Position numbers and translations under genes: made by a program. This document shows, piece after piece, positions 32,568-44,269 of a stretch of 64,000 nucleotides of DNA (positions are counted from its first letter, which is position 1; each line of letters begins with the position of its first letter). The notes under the pieces were generated by a model, which saw nothing but the letters and a program-made list of their open reading frames with translations, was not told the DNA's origin and did not search any database. Source of the DNA: Gadus chalcogrammus (Eukaryota; Chordata; Actinopteri; Gadiformes; Gadidae); contig NC_079415.1 of the NCBI RefSeq assembly GCF_026213295.1, positions 28,993,681 to 29,057,680 on the forward strand, given 5' to 3'.

Positions 32568-33178
32568 CAGAGTAGCGGGACAACGTAGCGTCTGAGTCCG
32601 AAATGGGTCCCCTAATCGGACTGAGTGGTGTGGTTGGGTGCCAACGTTCTGGAGGTCTTCCTGTAGCTCCAGAGTAGCGGGACAACGTTGCGTCTGTTGT
32701 CCGAAATGGGTCCCGTAATCGGACTGAGTGGTGCGGTTGGGTGCCAACGTTCTGGAGGTCTTCCTGTAGCTCCAGAGTAGCGGGACAACGTCGCGTCTGA
32801 GTCCGAAATGGGTCCCGTAATCGGACTGAGTGGTGCGGTTGGGTGCCAACGGTCTGGAGGTCTTCCGGTAGCTCCAGAGTAGCGGGACAACGTCGCGTCT
32901 GAGTCCGAAACGGGTCCCCTAATCAGACTGAGTGGTGCGGTTGGTTGCCAACGGTCTGGAGGTCCTGAGAATCATCCAGGGGAGCGGGACCACTTGGCTT
33001 CTGAGGCCGAATCGGGTCCCCTTGTCGGACTGAATGGTGCAGTTGGTGGCCAACAGTCTGGAGGTCTTCCTGAGGCTCCAGAGGAGGGTAACTCTGTGAG
33101 TCTGAGTCCGAGATGAGTCCCCTAATCGGACTGAATGGTGCAGTTTCAGTACGCCGTGGACCACTTTGGTCTGCCATC
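32568..33178. repeat. 102-bp minisatellite, six units
   Basis: Units start at 32568, 32670, 32773, 32875, 32977 and 33079 (period 102-103). Each carries AGCGGGAC, GAGTCCGAAATGGGTCCC and a GCCAAC.GTCTGGAGGTC segment. Because 102 is a multiple of three, long frames run through it on the minus strand (34-residue repeats in at least two frames), probably by chance of the period. Confidence 0.93.
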
Positions 33179-33887
33179 GTCAGTCGCTACGCTACTCGCT
33201 ACCGTCTGCCGTGGAATCAAAACAAACCCTCTAGTTGAGGACGCGCCTTGATGACGCGGGCCCGAATGTGCCACAAGAAGCAGACGGAAAACCTTATATA
33301 TCCATGCAGCAAACAGACAGGTCTGTCGGCCAATAAGGTCATTCGGTCCGAAGAATTTTATTGGTTGAAGTTTTCACTAAATATTATGAGAGTAAAATAA
33401 TTGTTTGTTTTTACTCCTGGTGGGTCTGTCTTGCATATTAGAGTGTTATTACCTTATTAATACCAATTTAACCTTATCCAAAAAAAGTGTAAAAATGCAA
33501 CAAAGGTAAGAGTCCCTTTAATGTTATTTCGTCTTGCGACGCTCAATGAATGAGCGCGAATGTTTGTGAATATTCATGAACCTTCCTACGTCATCGTTCG
33601 TCCGTTGCCAGGCAGGTTTGGAAATTTCAAACGCAGCTTACGTAGGCAGTACAAGTTTCGCCCCCGGTACAATTTTGGTCTCAAAAAACGGTCTCAGCTT
33701 CTCCAAAAACGTATCAGAATCAGAAAGATATGAATTGCTCTTCTCCAGACCCTTATGAAGGGCGAATTCAAATCGCCGTCAGAGCAGGTTGGGGGAACCC
33801 AGTCTATCGTAATTGGGGATTAACAACTATTCTGTGCAAATGAAAGAATGTCTTTTGTGTGTGTTTCCTTCGTTATGTGGAAAGCCG

Positions 33888-33951
33888 GAGACCCCAGACA
33901 CCATTTCAATCAAGGTTGAAGAGGATATTGGTGGAGGCATGCCCGCCGTAG
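33888..33951 (+). CDS. Zinc-finger gene K exon (unit 4)
   Basis: Same linker exon, but the acceptor reads AAAGCCGGAG where other units have AAAGCAGCAG. The first AG is lost; the second AG remains and would give an exon one codon shorter (from 33891), still in frame: TPDTISIKVEEDIGGG. Confidence 0.7.
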
Positions 33952-34216
33952 GTTAGTAATACACATTGCATCTATGCAAGAAAACAACCTTGATCAACTG
34001 AGAATGTACTCTAATCTGCCTTCTCAGTAGGAGCCTTTAACCCTTGACCATCAAAAGGGCGACAAGGAAAATGCATAATCAACAAATAGAAGTTAGAAAG
34101 AATGTCAAAATATAATTCTTCCTATACACAAGTGTGTACAAAGTACATACTGTATACCTTTGTGAAAATGATTAATTCAAATCATTACTTTCTCTCTTTC
34201 TCTGTTTTCCTCTCAG

Positions 34217-34932
34217 AAGAAGACAATGACATCAGAGACTGCAGCACGCAGCGCAGCGCCACCTCGGAGAGTGTGCGTGTTGACGCCCCTGGCTCCTCCC
34301 ACATGTCAAGTCACAGCGGGGAGCTGCGCATCCTGAGCATTAACGGAGAAGGGGAGGGCCCACTGGCGGTGGACGGCCATGACACCCTCTTTGCCGTGTC
34401 AGAACTGGAGGCCTTGAGCTCGCTGTCCGCTGACCACAGCGTGGCCAAGAGCCTGATCTGCAGCGTGAGGCTTGTCCACCTTGAGGAGCTGACTGGGCAT
34501 CAGGGCTTCCGCAAGGGCCGGGCCGATGTCTTGTGTGGCAAGGTTATTCCCAACAATGCCAATATGATCGTCCAAATGAGGACTCACTCCGGCGAGAAGC
34601 CCTACAAGTGTGACCAATGCACGAAGCGGTTCAGTCTGAAAGGCCGGCTGAAGCGCCACATGATGATTCACTCCGGGGTGAAGCCCTACAAGTGTGACCA
34701 ATGCACGAAGTCTTTCTGTCAGAAAGACTACCTGAATAGCCACATGAGAACTCACTCCGGCGAGAAGCCCTACAAGTGTGACCAATGCACAAAGCGCTTC
34801 AGTCGGACAAACAACCTGAATATCCACATGAGTACTCACTCTGGGGAGAAGCCCTACAAGTGTGACCAATGCACGATGCGCTTCAGTCACAAAGGCACCC
34901 TGAAGATCCACATGAGGACTCACTCCGGTTAG
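34217..34932 (+). CDS. C2H2 zinc-finger exon Z4, prematurely stopped
   Basis: Terminal exon after acceptor TTTTCCTCTCAG, 238 codons in the K-exon phase. The full N-terminal module (GELRILSINGEGEGPL, LFAVSELEALSSLSADHS) is followed by a degenerate half-finger and four canonical fingers with HSGEKPY linkers. The frame ends at a TAG (34930-34932) in the linker where GAG is expected. The same frame continues beyond it for ~40 codons through a further finger-like segment (CLLVHCNASYRDPSNL, HMLKH) to a TGA at 35057. One G-to-T change therefore removed the last finger. The remaining fingers could still bind DNA. Confidence 0.85.
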
Positions 34933-35059
34933 AAGCCCTGCCTGTTAGTGCATTGCAACGCCAGCTACAGAGACCCAAGCAATTTGAGTGTGCACATGCT
35001 CAAGCACACGGGCAATGGGGGGCTTTCACATAGGGGAACGGGGCGCTTTGATTGAGACC

Positions 35060-35510
35060 TCTGTCCGGTATGTGTCGAAATTTCTGCTTTTAGTTTTTCT
35101 TTTCATCAGGATTAAACACTTTTCTGCTTTTGATTCGCTTTGTTTTGCTCGGTTTTCATTTTAGTAATTTATGTCTGTGTGATAAAGAACTTATTTCTCT
35201 GACTCTTCTAACAGTAAAATATTAGGAAACGTTCACATCGTTGGTAAATACAAAGGAAACATGTGAGGGGAGTATAGCACTAACCTCACTGAACATACCC
35301 AGCTTTTCTTGGGGAAAACCTGGTTCGACAGAGACGCAACTCGCAGTCAGAGTTAAATGGTTCCACGACACTCACTCTAGATTAAATTAGTCTAACCAGG
35401 TTTTCCGCTTTAGGTTCAATGCGCGTTCACAGAAAAGGTGTGTTTATCACGTCATTTGACTCCCCCTTATGCAATGTGAATCGTGCGTGTGTGGTGTATT
35501 ATTATGAATT
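35060..35510. other. 3' flank of Z4; possible transposon end
   Basis: 3' untranslated sequence shared with 7790-8000. At 35311-35326 GGAAAACCTGGTT faces AACCAGGTTTTCC at 35395-35408, an inverted pair that could be subterminal repeats of the Harbinger-like relic. Confidence 0.45.
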
Positions 35511-35511
35511 C

Positions 35512-36310
35512 CTACGAGGAATTCAAGGTCCAAATCACAGCCAAGGGGAACACGGTTGCCCATAATATGGCTAGGGTAGCGTGCTGGCAAAAAATAGCCG
35601 TCCGTGTTCATTCGTAAGTGAAAAGATTCTGCATATTGTCTAAAAATATCATGTATCATCATCATGCCTTTTACCCCCATAGATGTGGTGCCAGCACGCT
35701 CCTACGAACATGGGGCCAAGTCAAAAATAAATATTAAAATAATATTCAATGTGGTAAGTTGTAAGCATCCCTTTGAATAATTTCAGGTGAATCTAGCCTG
35801 TATGATTTGCAATGGCCTAGGCTCCAACCTTTAGTCACATGTTGATTACCTGCAGCAAACAAAAAAAACAAATTTAATACGACTGGGAGGAGGACCGCTC
35901 CCCCGCCCTTCACCACTTCGGAGGAGCTGGCTCTCGCCTATAACGAAGGTCGGCCGATGATGGTAGGAGTGGAAGGGGGGGCGTCCTCTGACCCCACTGC
36001 CTCGACTTCCAAGGCCTCTGTAATGAGTATGTATTCATGTATTGGCAATGGACTTCAATAATTGTCTTGCTAATCAAATTGTTGTGAAATGATTTGAGTG
36101 TAAATTAATTGTCATTTTGGTTGAAGGTACAAACATTAGTTTGGAGGAGCTGCCGACAATCAATCTCCACTCTGAGGTATATAACTATCAAAGCAAAGTG
36201 TCACGTACTCTTCTAAATGTTTAATTTCTGGACAGAATGTCCTATAATAGGTTTCCCTGATTCTTGCAGGAGACTGTCGGCCGGTGACTCCAGGGCGACT
36301 ATGGAGGTGA
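35512..36310 (+). pseudogene. Myb/SANT-like gene of a Harbinger transposon, fossil
   Basis: Pieces of a multi-exon Myb/SANT-like DNA-binding protein. YEEFKVQITAKGNTVAHN then ACWQKIAVRVHS ends at donor TCGTAAGT (~35610). TWGQVKNKY followed by a stop lies at ~35708. PFTTSEELALAYNEGRP then VEGGASSDPTASTSK is at ~35910-36020, and TNISLEELPTINLHSE at ~36132 is followed by donor GTATAT. PIF/Harbinger elements encode such a partner protein that carries the transposase to the nucleus and DNA. Stops within the SANT region show decay. Element ends not fixed. Confidence 0.65.
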
Positions 36311-36390
36311 TTTTTCTGAACAATTCTCACAGCTATAGTATGAATAAAAAATGCCTAGGCCTAATTGTGTCACTGACATAGCGGTTATGT

Positions 36391-36720
36391 GTATGCGGAT
36401 GATGGTGGATGCTGCTGATGGTGGATGCTGCTGATGGTGGATGCTGCTGAAGGTGGATGCTGCTGAAGGTGGATGCTGCTGATGGTGGATGCTGATGGCT
36501 GCTGCAGCAGGTCGCTGCTGCTTGAGGCGATGGCTGCTTGAGCTGGCTGGTGCCGGATAACACTGCTGCTGCAGGTCGCTGCTGCTTGAGGCGATGGCTG
36601 CTTGAGCTGGCTGGTGGTGGCGAAGGATGGTGGTGTCGCCTTCTGCTGCTAGTGGTGGCGGCTTGTGCTGGCGACGGCTGTTGGTGGTGATGGTGGTGGT
36701 GGTGGCGGCGGCGACTGCTG
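36391..36720 (+). repeat. GCT/GGT-rich minisatellite
   Basis: A 15-bp unit around GATGGTGGATGCTGCT repeats from 36399 to ~36500. An ~80-bp duplication containing GCTGCTTGAGGCGATGG follows, then GGT-rich trinucleotides. Confidence 0.9.
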
Positions 36721-36749
36721 CGATTGTTGTCCTTCCTTTCGACCTGATG

Positions 36750-37680
36750 CACTTTGCTATCCTTAACCTCAGCCTGATGTTTGTGGAGTATTTTCTTTGT
36801 TTATTAATAACTTATAATATTCCTCCCTGTTCCTTCACTTTGTTCTTGTTTTACAAGTTAGACGTACACGCACACCTGTTGACACATTTGTTGTTCTTGT
36901 TCCACACATGACTAACATTGTTTTATTTATTGATACCCCCTGGCTCTACTTTGCTGTTCTTGTTCACTTACTGTATGTTTGCTTTGTTGTTCTTAGTCCT
37001 TGTTCCCACTTGTTTTTGGTTCCACAAACCTCAGCCTGATATATCTGGCATCTCAAACACTGGGTCCAGCTTTACCTGGCGCCTACTCCTTTGCAGTGTG
37101 CAGATGTTAGGCAGTGGAATCTGCATTTGCTGCAGGGTTTTATAACCAGTGGTCCATTTTACTTGTATTGCTTTTTTAATTGTCTCCTTTCCTGACCGTA
37201 TTCCTCTCTTGTCAACACTTATATACAATATTCATCCCTGTTCCTTCACTTTGTTGCTTTTCAAGTTGGACACACACACACACACACACACACACATATT
37301 CTTGTCTAAAAAAATACTTTCATTTGTTATTCTTTAATTTATGTGATACTTTGTGTTCGGCTTAGTCTTAAAAGTAGCATGGTTGTGTGGTCAGCTCCTG
37401 CCTCATCAGAAGAAGTTGCCTGGAAACTAAATGCTAAATGGACTGTTGCTACTCTGCTTTCTCAATCGCTCTCTGACCACGGGTACGTGAATCGGAATTA
37501 CAAGCAAAATCAAGAAAATGTAATAGTCCAGTTGCGCTAAAATGAACATCTTGAATCGTGTTAAATTTCAGAACAGATGTAGTAAGGTTAAGCCACTAAA
37601 GTCAGTAGCCTAGTGCTACCCATGCTTACACGAACGTGAAGCTTTAACCCTAACCCTTAGTCTCAAGGTCTGTGACAAAT
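36750..37680. other. Intergenic, no gene seen
   Basis: T-rich, low-complexity plus strand with partial internal repetition (TTCCTTCACTTTGTT twice, CCTCAGCCTGAT twice) and an AC microsatellite at 37270-37297. Confidence 0.5.
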
Positions 37681-37772
37681 GCAGTTTGGGACCGTTGAAT
37701 ATATATTTTATATGCTACATGCCAAAAGACTTCATTAATTTGTAACCTACTTGTTCCTTTTAAGTATAACAT

Positions 37773-37813
<41 letters not shown>

Positions 37814-37838
37814 ACACACACACACACACACACACACA
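37773..37838. repeat. Back-to-back (TG)n and (AC)n palindrome
   Basis: GTGTGT run to ~37812 followed directly by CACACA to ~37838, a 50-60-bp self-complementary stretch next to the second copy of the window-start repeat. Confidence 0.95.
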
Positions 37839-37977
37839 GAAACACAAGGACACAAAGAAACACAAGGACACTATCCAGACATTATTGGCAAAAAATATGA
37901 ATAAATTAATTATAAAATTAGTTCCGGCCGAGCACACGTTGTTGGGCTTCTTGGCGAGCACCATGGGGGCCCGTTTC

Positions 37978-38200
37978 TGAGGAGGAGGAGGAGGAGGAGG
38001 ATGGAGGGGGAGGGGGAGGAGGAGGAGGAGGAGGATGAAGGAGGAGGAGGGGGTAGAGGAGGAGGGGGAGGGGGAGGAGGAGGAGGTGGAGGAGGAGGTA
38101 GATGAGGAGAAGGAGGAGGTAGAGGAGGAGGGAGAGGAGGAGGGAGAGGAGGAGGAAGAGGAGGAGGAGAGGAAGAAGAGGATGAAGGGTGTGAGTGGAG
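37978..38200 (+). repeat. (GGA)n polypurine tract
   Basis: About 220 bases almost free of pyrimidines on the plus strand, built from GGAGGA and GGGGGA units; capable of triplex or G-quadruplex. Confidence 0.95.
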
Positions 38201-38587
38201 ATGTTGAGGGACAAGAGTGGTAGGATGAGGAAGGGGAGGAGTAAGGGTGGATTTGAAGGTGGAAGGAAGGGTGAGGAAAAAATTAAAGGATCGGTAGGGG
38301 GAGGGAGGAGGCGGTGAGGGAGGGAGGAGGAAGGAAACAGGAGAAGGAAGGAGGAGATAAGAGGGAGGAAGAAATAATACCTAAACCCTAGAATTACGTC
38401 AGCTATCCACAGACACTCTAATGAATATGTAATCACATGTCAGTGTAAACCTTATTTTTTTTGTTTTTAACTGAATCAACAAAGTTATTTTTCGATCAAA
38501 GCGTCTGCTAAATGACTCAACAGCCGGTCTCCATGGTGACGGATGATGGTAGTATTGTCACCTTCGGTTGCTCGGGCTCCGGTGCTT

Positions 38588-38790
38588 CCCTGTCGCCCCG
38601 GTCCCAGCTCCGCTTGGTCACTGGTCGACGGTGGCGAGCTCGAGGAGCGCCGAGAAGACGAAGGCCGGCGTGGCACGCGCTGATGAACCGGCCCATGGCG
38701 ACGCCGGACGCCACCTTGGGCAGCGAGTTCCTGGCGCCGATGCTCAGCGTTGTCACGGCGATCACCGTGGGGACGCCCAAACAAACAAAC
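38588..38790 (-). pseudogene. GABA-A receptor alpha-like exon fossil (TM2-TM3)
   Basis: Minus strand reads GVPTVIAVTTLSIGARNSLP and KVASGVAMGRFISACHA, then after one extra base (38664-38668) AFVFSALLELATV, and VTKRSWDRGD. This is the pattern of GABA-A alpha subunits from the end of TM2, through the TM2-TM3 loop (TTLSI.ARNSLPKV), into TM3 (AFVFSALIEFATV). The frameshift and a TGA after TM3 mean it is not functional here. The segment is much more GC-rich than its flanks. It could be one exon of a decayed gene or a duplicated exon; no other exon was identified. Confidence 0.7.
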
Positions 38791-38799
38791 AAATGAATA

Positions 38800-40222
38800 A
38801 AAGCAACACAGAATGAAGCAGGTTTTAGAGTTTGAATCTGTCTCTTCTGTCCAGTTACCTCAGTGTGGCGCCCCGTCTAAAGCTAGGGCCCCACTACACG
38901 ATGCTTTCATCCTGAAGCGATCACTAAACCATTGAGCAGGGCACATTTAACCAGTGGCGTGTGTGTGTGTGTGTGGGTGTGTGTGTGTGAGTGAGACGCT
39001 GTGTAAGAAAGAAATGAGGTGGGGGCAGAGACACTGGCTATTCAGAGTATGTTGAATAATTACAGTGTAGTGACCCTAGTGGACCACACTAGCTGCCACA
39101 TTGAAGAACTCTAGTCTCAGTGAATTATCCCTTCTACCTCTATAATCAGCCATCAGAGGATTAATTCATGCTCCTTAGATGACAGGTTAGGGTTCCACAC
39201 TCACTTCTATCACGGTCTATGGACCCACTGAAGATACCTGGGCCTCCCCCTGACCACCCTATAAAGCATCTAGTTCCCCCGCTGCAAGCCCCCCGAGTGT
39301 TACGTTGTTTTGATCGCCGTATATGTTTGAATCAAGTTACGTTTATTGTAGTGAGAAATACCTGGAAGAAAATAGCATTTAGTGCGGAAAGTAAAGTAGT
39401 CTATATTCACTGTCCTTTGAGGGTAGAGCTGAACCATGGATCATTGGAGCAAAATAATTGTTTGCCGTCTTAAAAAAGGCTACATTAGCGGTAAAGCACT
39501 TTGCCCCAATACACACAATACACAATATTTGCCCCAATAAATCCTCATATTGCCTATGGTTATTTGTAAACACGTGTAATGTGTATGCAAAACAATAATT
39601 AACACAATCCTGGATGAGCTAGAGAGGAGAGCAGAGATAGGGGAGAGGAGGAAGAGAAGAGAGAGGAAGGAGAGAGGAGAAACTAAGAGGAGAGGATGGA
39701 GAGGAGAGCTGACAAGAGAAAGTCACGGTACTCACACACATGAGGGGCATCTTTACATGTAGTCACTGTGAACTTTGTGTAAGTGTGGAAGTGGAACACA
39801 TGTTGGGATGTTGTATATGGTGGATATTAAAAGTCATTGACTCATTAGCTTTTTTTCCATTTGTATTTAAATCCGTATCATACATTTTATTGTGTCTTCA
39901 TTCATGATTCAGAGGTAAAGCAATGATTTGATTATTATGATGCAAATTAATCCCAGAAACTAGTTATACATAATTGCTACCATAAACAATTGTATAGCAG
40001 TTAACCATTAAAAAAAACATGAGAAAAAAACTACGAAGTAGGTATATACTGTAATGTAATAATTTACAATGGGTTATATTTTATAATAGTCAGAGTTATT
40101 TTCTTACAACAATAATGCAGTTCACTCAGATCTCAGATAGTAGAGATTCTAATTCAGGGAACAACATTAGTTGTTTTGGTTGTTTGATTATTTTATTATC
40201 AAACAAAGCTCTTAGGTCTGTT
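38800..40222. other. Intergenic, no gene seen
   Basis: Contains an interrupted TG repeat at 38959-38990 and AG-rich sequence at 39620-39715. The last ~150 bases (GATCTCAGATAGTAGAGATT, TTGTTTTGGTTGTTTGATTA) match the 3' flanks of the other two TRIM genes. Confidence 0.5.
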
Positions 40223-41878
<1,656 letters not shown>

Positions 41879-42843
41879 TTACTTTTGTTATTCCATAACT
41901 GTAAACAGGATTTGACTACTCTCAAAGTTGTGCTTTTTTACTCACCTTTTTGTGGTTTCTGTTTCTTAGACATTTTTTTCCAAAATGATTCCCTTATTAT
42001 TACCGTAAGTTGTATTTCCTTTACAAGATGTCCTCTCCTCTCCTTCCCCAACACCTGGCTCCTCCCCTGGCAGCTGGCACTGCCCCCACGGACACAGTTC
42101 AATAACGGTTCAAGTTCCACACTCTGGCTTTGGGGGCATTCATGCGCTGTAATTCAAATGCGTTGATGTGTTTTTTTTTAAATAATTGAAAACAGAATAT
42201 ATGACAAAACACAGACCAATGGCCGGTGCACAACCAGACTGGGAGTAAGAGATATGTAAAAACTGTTTACTTGACTTGTCCTGATGCTGGTAATTTTCTA
42301 CACAGTCTTTAAATAAAAAAATAAAAAAATAAAAGCAACACTCTCCCTGTGGGTCCAGGTTATATGTGCTATTATGGTTTGTGTTTTAATATTGAGTTAA
42401 CGCTGGTAGTTATATAAGGCTTATCTCCCAGACTTCAACCTCATGAAACAGCTGCATCACGTGGCTCAGGGTAGGGCAGACGAACCAGACCAACAAATTC
42501 ACTATTCAGAGACGCACAACTGGTATCTGTAATTTAGTTCTAGTTGTTATCAAGGTGTGCATTGAGCCTCAGAAAATGAGAAAATAGTGGGTGGAGGAGT
42601 CTGTGTCCCTCCTGGCTAGGGGGCTACGGAGTTCGGAATTTGAGGAAGTACAAACTTTTGGGAGCGGTTCTTTCAGACAGTACCTCTACAATGCTGACGC
42701 CTTAATGAAGCTGTTAAGGTCCTTGTTATCTGGCTATCCGGGCAACATTTCTGCCTGATGGGAAATTGAGACCCACTCATCAGGAGACTTCCGTTCTGGG
42801 GGGTAGTTAAGAACGTAATACTAAAGCACAAACACACACAATA

Positions 42844-43690
42844 GAGATGGGGATTCGAGTCTGAGACTCGGACTCGAGTCGCACTAAAGTCGCACAAACG
42901 GCGACTTCAGGCTTGACTTGTGACTCCACCCAAAAGACTTCAGACTTGACTCGGACTCGAGCTTCGAGACTCGTCAAGTCATGCAATTATAGCTTTAAAT
43001 CTAAGTTCATTGGTGTATTTGTATTAGGGATGGGCAACGATCGCCGAATAGTTGAATAGTCTGAGTCACGTAGAATATCGAATAATGTATGTGACTATCG
43101 TTATTTATTACACGGCTCTTCTTAATGCTGCGGAACGCTCCGTTCACTTGCATGGGCCTTCAAAACTTCCAGCAGTGAATTTTTTTTGGAAGCATATTGC
43201 TAAGCATACAATGACCGCTGTTAAGGAAAGTGGATTTTTTGCCGTCAGTCGTATTACTCCGCAAGTAGTCCGGTAACTTATCAACCCCAGCATCCTTGGT
43301 TGCTAAGCAACGTCAACGTCTTTGGCTGACTATATCTCTGCTGATCAACACTACGAATGCTGGTAACAAATCAATTGTAAAAAGACACAGAGTGTGAAGT
43401 TACTTTTCTTGTTTTGGCAAGTAGCCGTATAATAAGCAGAATAATGCATAGAACGTCCGCGATCATTATTGTAAATAAGCCTTATTCTCCCGATAATGAC
43501 CGGTGTTCTATACATTATCCCTTACCAGACCAGATGGCCAGAGACTTGAGACTTGACTTGGACTTCTGGCAAAAGACTTGAGAATTGACTTGAACTTGCC
43601 CCTCAAAGACTTGAGACTTGACTTGGAATCGAGCTCAAAGACTTGAGAGTCGTCGTCCAACGAATGTCTTGTGAACATCTCTGACGCACA
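42844..43690. repeat. Repeat rich in ACTTGGACT words
   Basis: Both ends carry repeated GACTTGAGACTTGACTTGGA motifs (42850-42985 and 43540-43660) in the style of a fish hAT-type element (start AGAGATG, end CATCTCT). The middle holds a different repeat with a second copy at 45575-45870. Ends are not certain. Confidence 0.55.
43080..43385 (+). repeat. Dispersed ~300-bp repeat, copy 1
   Basis: Matches 45575-45870 in the same orientation, for example CTCTGCTGATCAACACTACG and GAATGCTGGTAACAAAT. Confidence 0.8.
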
Positions 43691-43692
43691 CA

Positions 43693-43768
<76 letters not shown>

Positions 43769-43770
43769 CA
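43687..43770 (+). repeat. (AC)n microsatellite
   Basis: About 40 AC units with one GC interruption near the end. Confidence 0.97.
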
Positions 43771-44175
43771 CCTTGTGTTTGATACATTACACAACTTGAA
43801 TACTCAATCTTAGCCTCCAGAAACAAATACACTGTTATGTCTGCAGAATAGATGGGTAGCCAGACAGACAGAGAGGCAGGTAGGTAGAAAGAGGGGGAGA
43901 GCCCTAAGCCCTCTATAGGACAAGGAAACCCTCCACTAAAAAGCCAGTGGGAAGGAACCCAGAGACAGAGCCCAGAAGAGGTATTCTCCAACAACTGATG
44001 CGAGTTTCTTTCACCACAGTCTTTATAAAACCGACCCTATCTCTTTGTGTCCAGGTTATATGTGCTTTTATGGTTCATGATTTGATATTGAGGCAACAAT
44101 GGACGTTTTATGAGGCTTATCTCCTGGACCTAAACCCATAAATGTATAAATGTGTATGAGTACGTGTCCGCAGAC

Positions 44176-44176
<1 letters not shown>

Positions 44177-44266
<90 letters not shown>
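44177..44266 (+). repeat. (AC)n microsatellite
   Basis: About 45 uninterrupted AC units. Confidence 0.97.
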
Positions 44267-44268
<2 letters not shown>

Positions 44269-44269
44269 C

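Larger units (their letters stand above)
31939..33517. mobile_element. TTAA-flanked transposon (piggyBac- or Kolobok-like)
   Basis: Ends AGGGACTCTGACC and GGTAAGAGTCCCT form ~27-bp imperfect inverted repeats, flanked on both sides by TTAA (31935-31938 and 33518-33521). TTAA targets are typical of piggyBac and Kolobok. It is nested in the element at 31616-33679 and carries a 102-bp minisatellite. No transposase. Confidence 0.8.
31616..33679. mobile_element. DNA transposon with 42-bp inverted repeats
   Basis: Left end ACCAAAATTGTACCGGGGG and right end CCCCCGGTACAATTTTGGT; the repeats extend ~42 bases with about five mismatches. It lies in the unit 4 intron and contains another element. Target duplication and superfamily not resolved; no transposase. 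Confidence 0.8.

Noticed and set aside
32325..32890. Two minus-strand frames of 34-residue repeats as a repeat protein
   Set aside because: The repeat is a 102-bp minisatellite, so any frame without a stop in one unit stays open; no start context or domain supports coding. Kept only as a repeat.
36333..36752. 139-codon His/Ser-rich minus-strand frame
   Set aside because: Product of the GCT/GGT minisatellite.
37918..38436. 172-codon Leu/Pro/Ser-rich minus-strand frame
   Set aside because: Low-complexity translation of the GGA polypurine tract.
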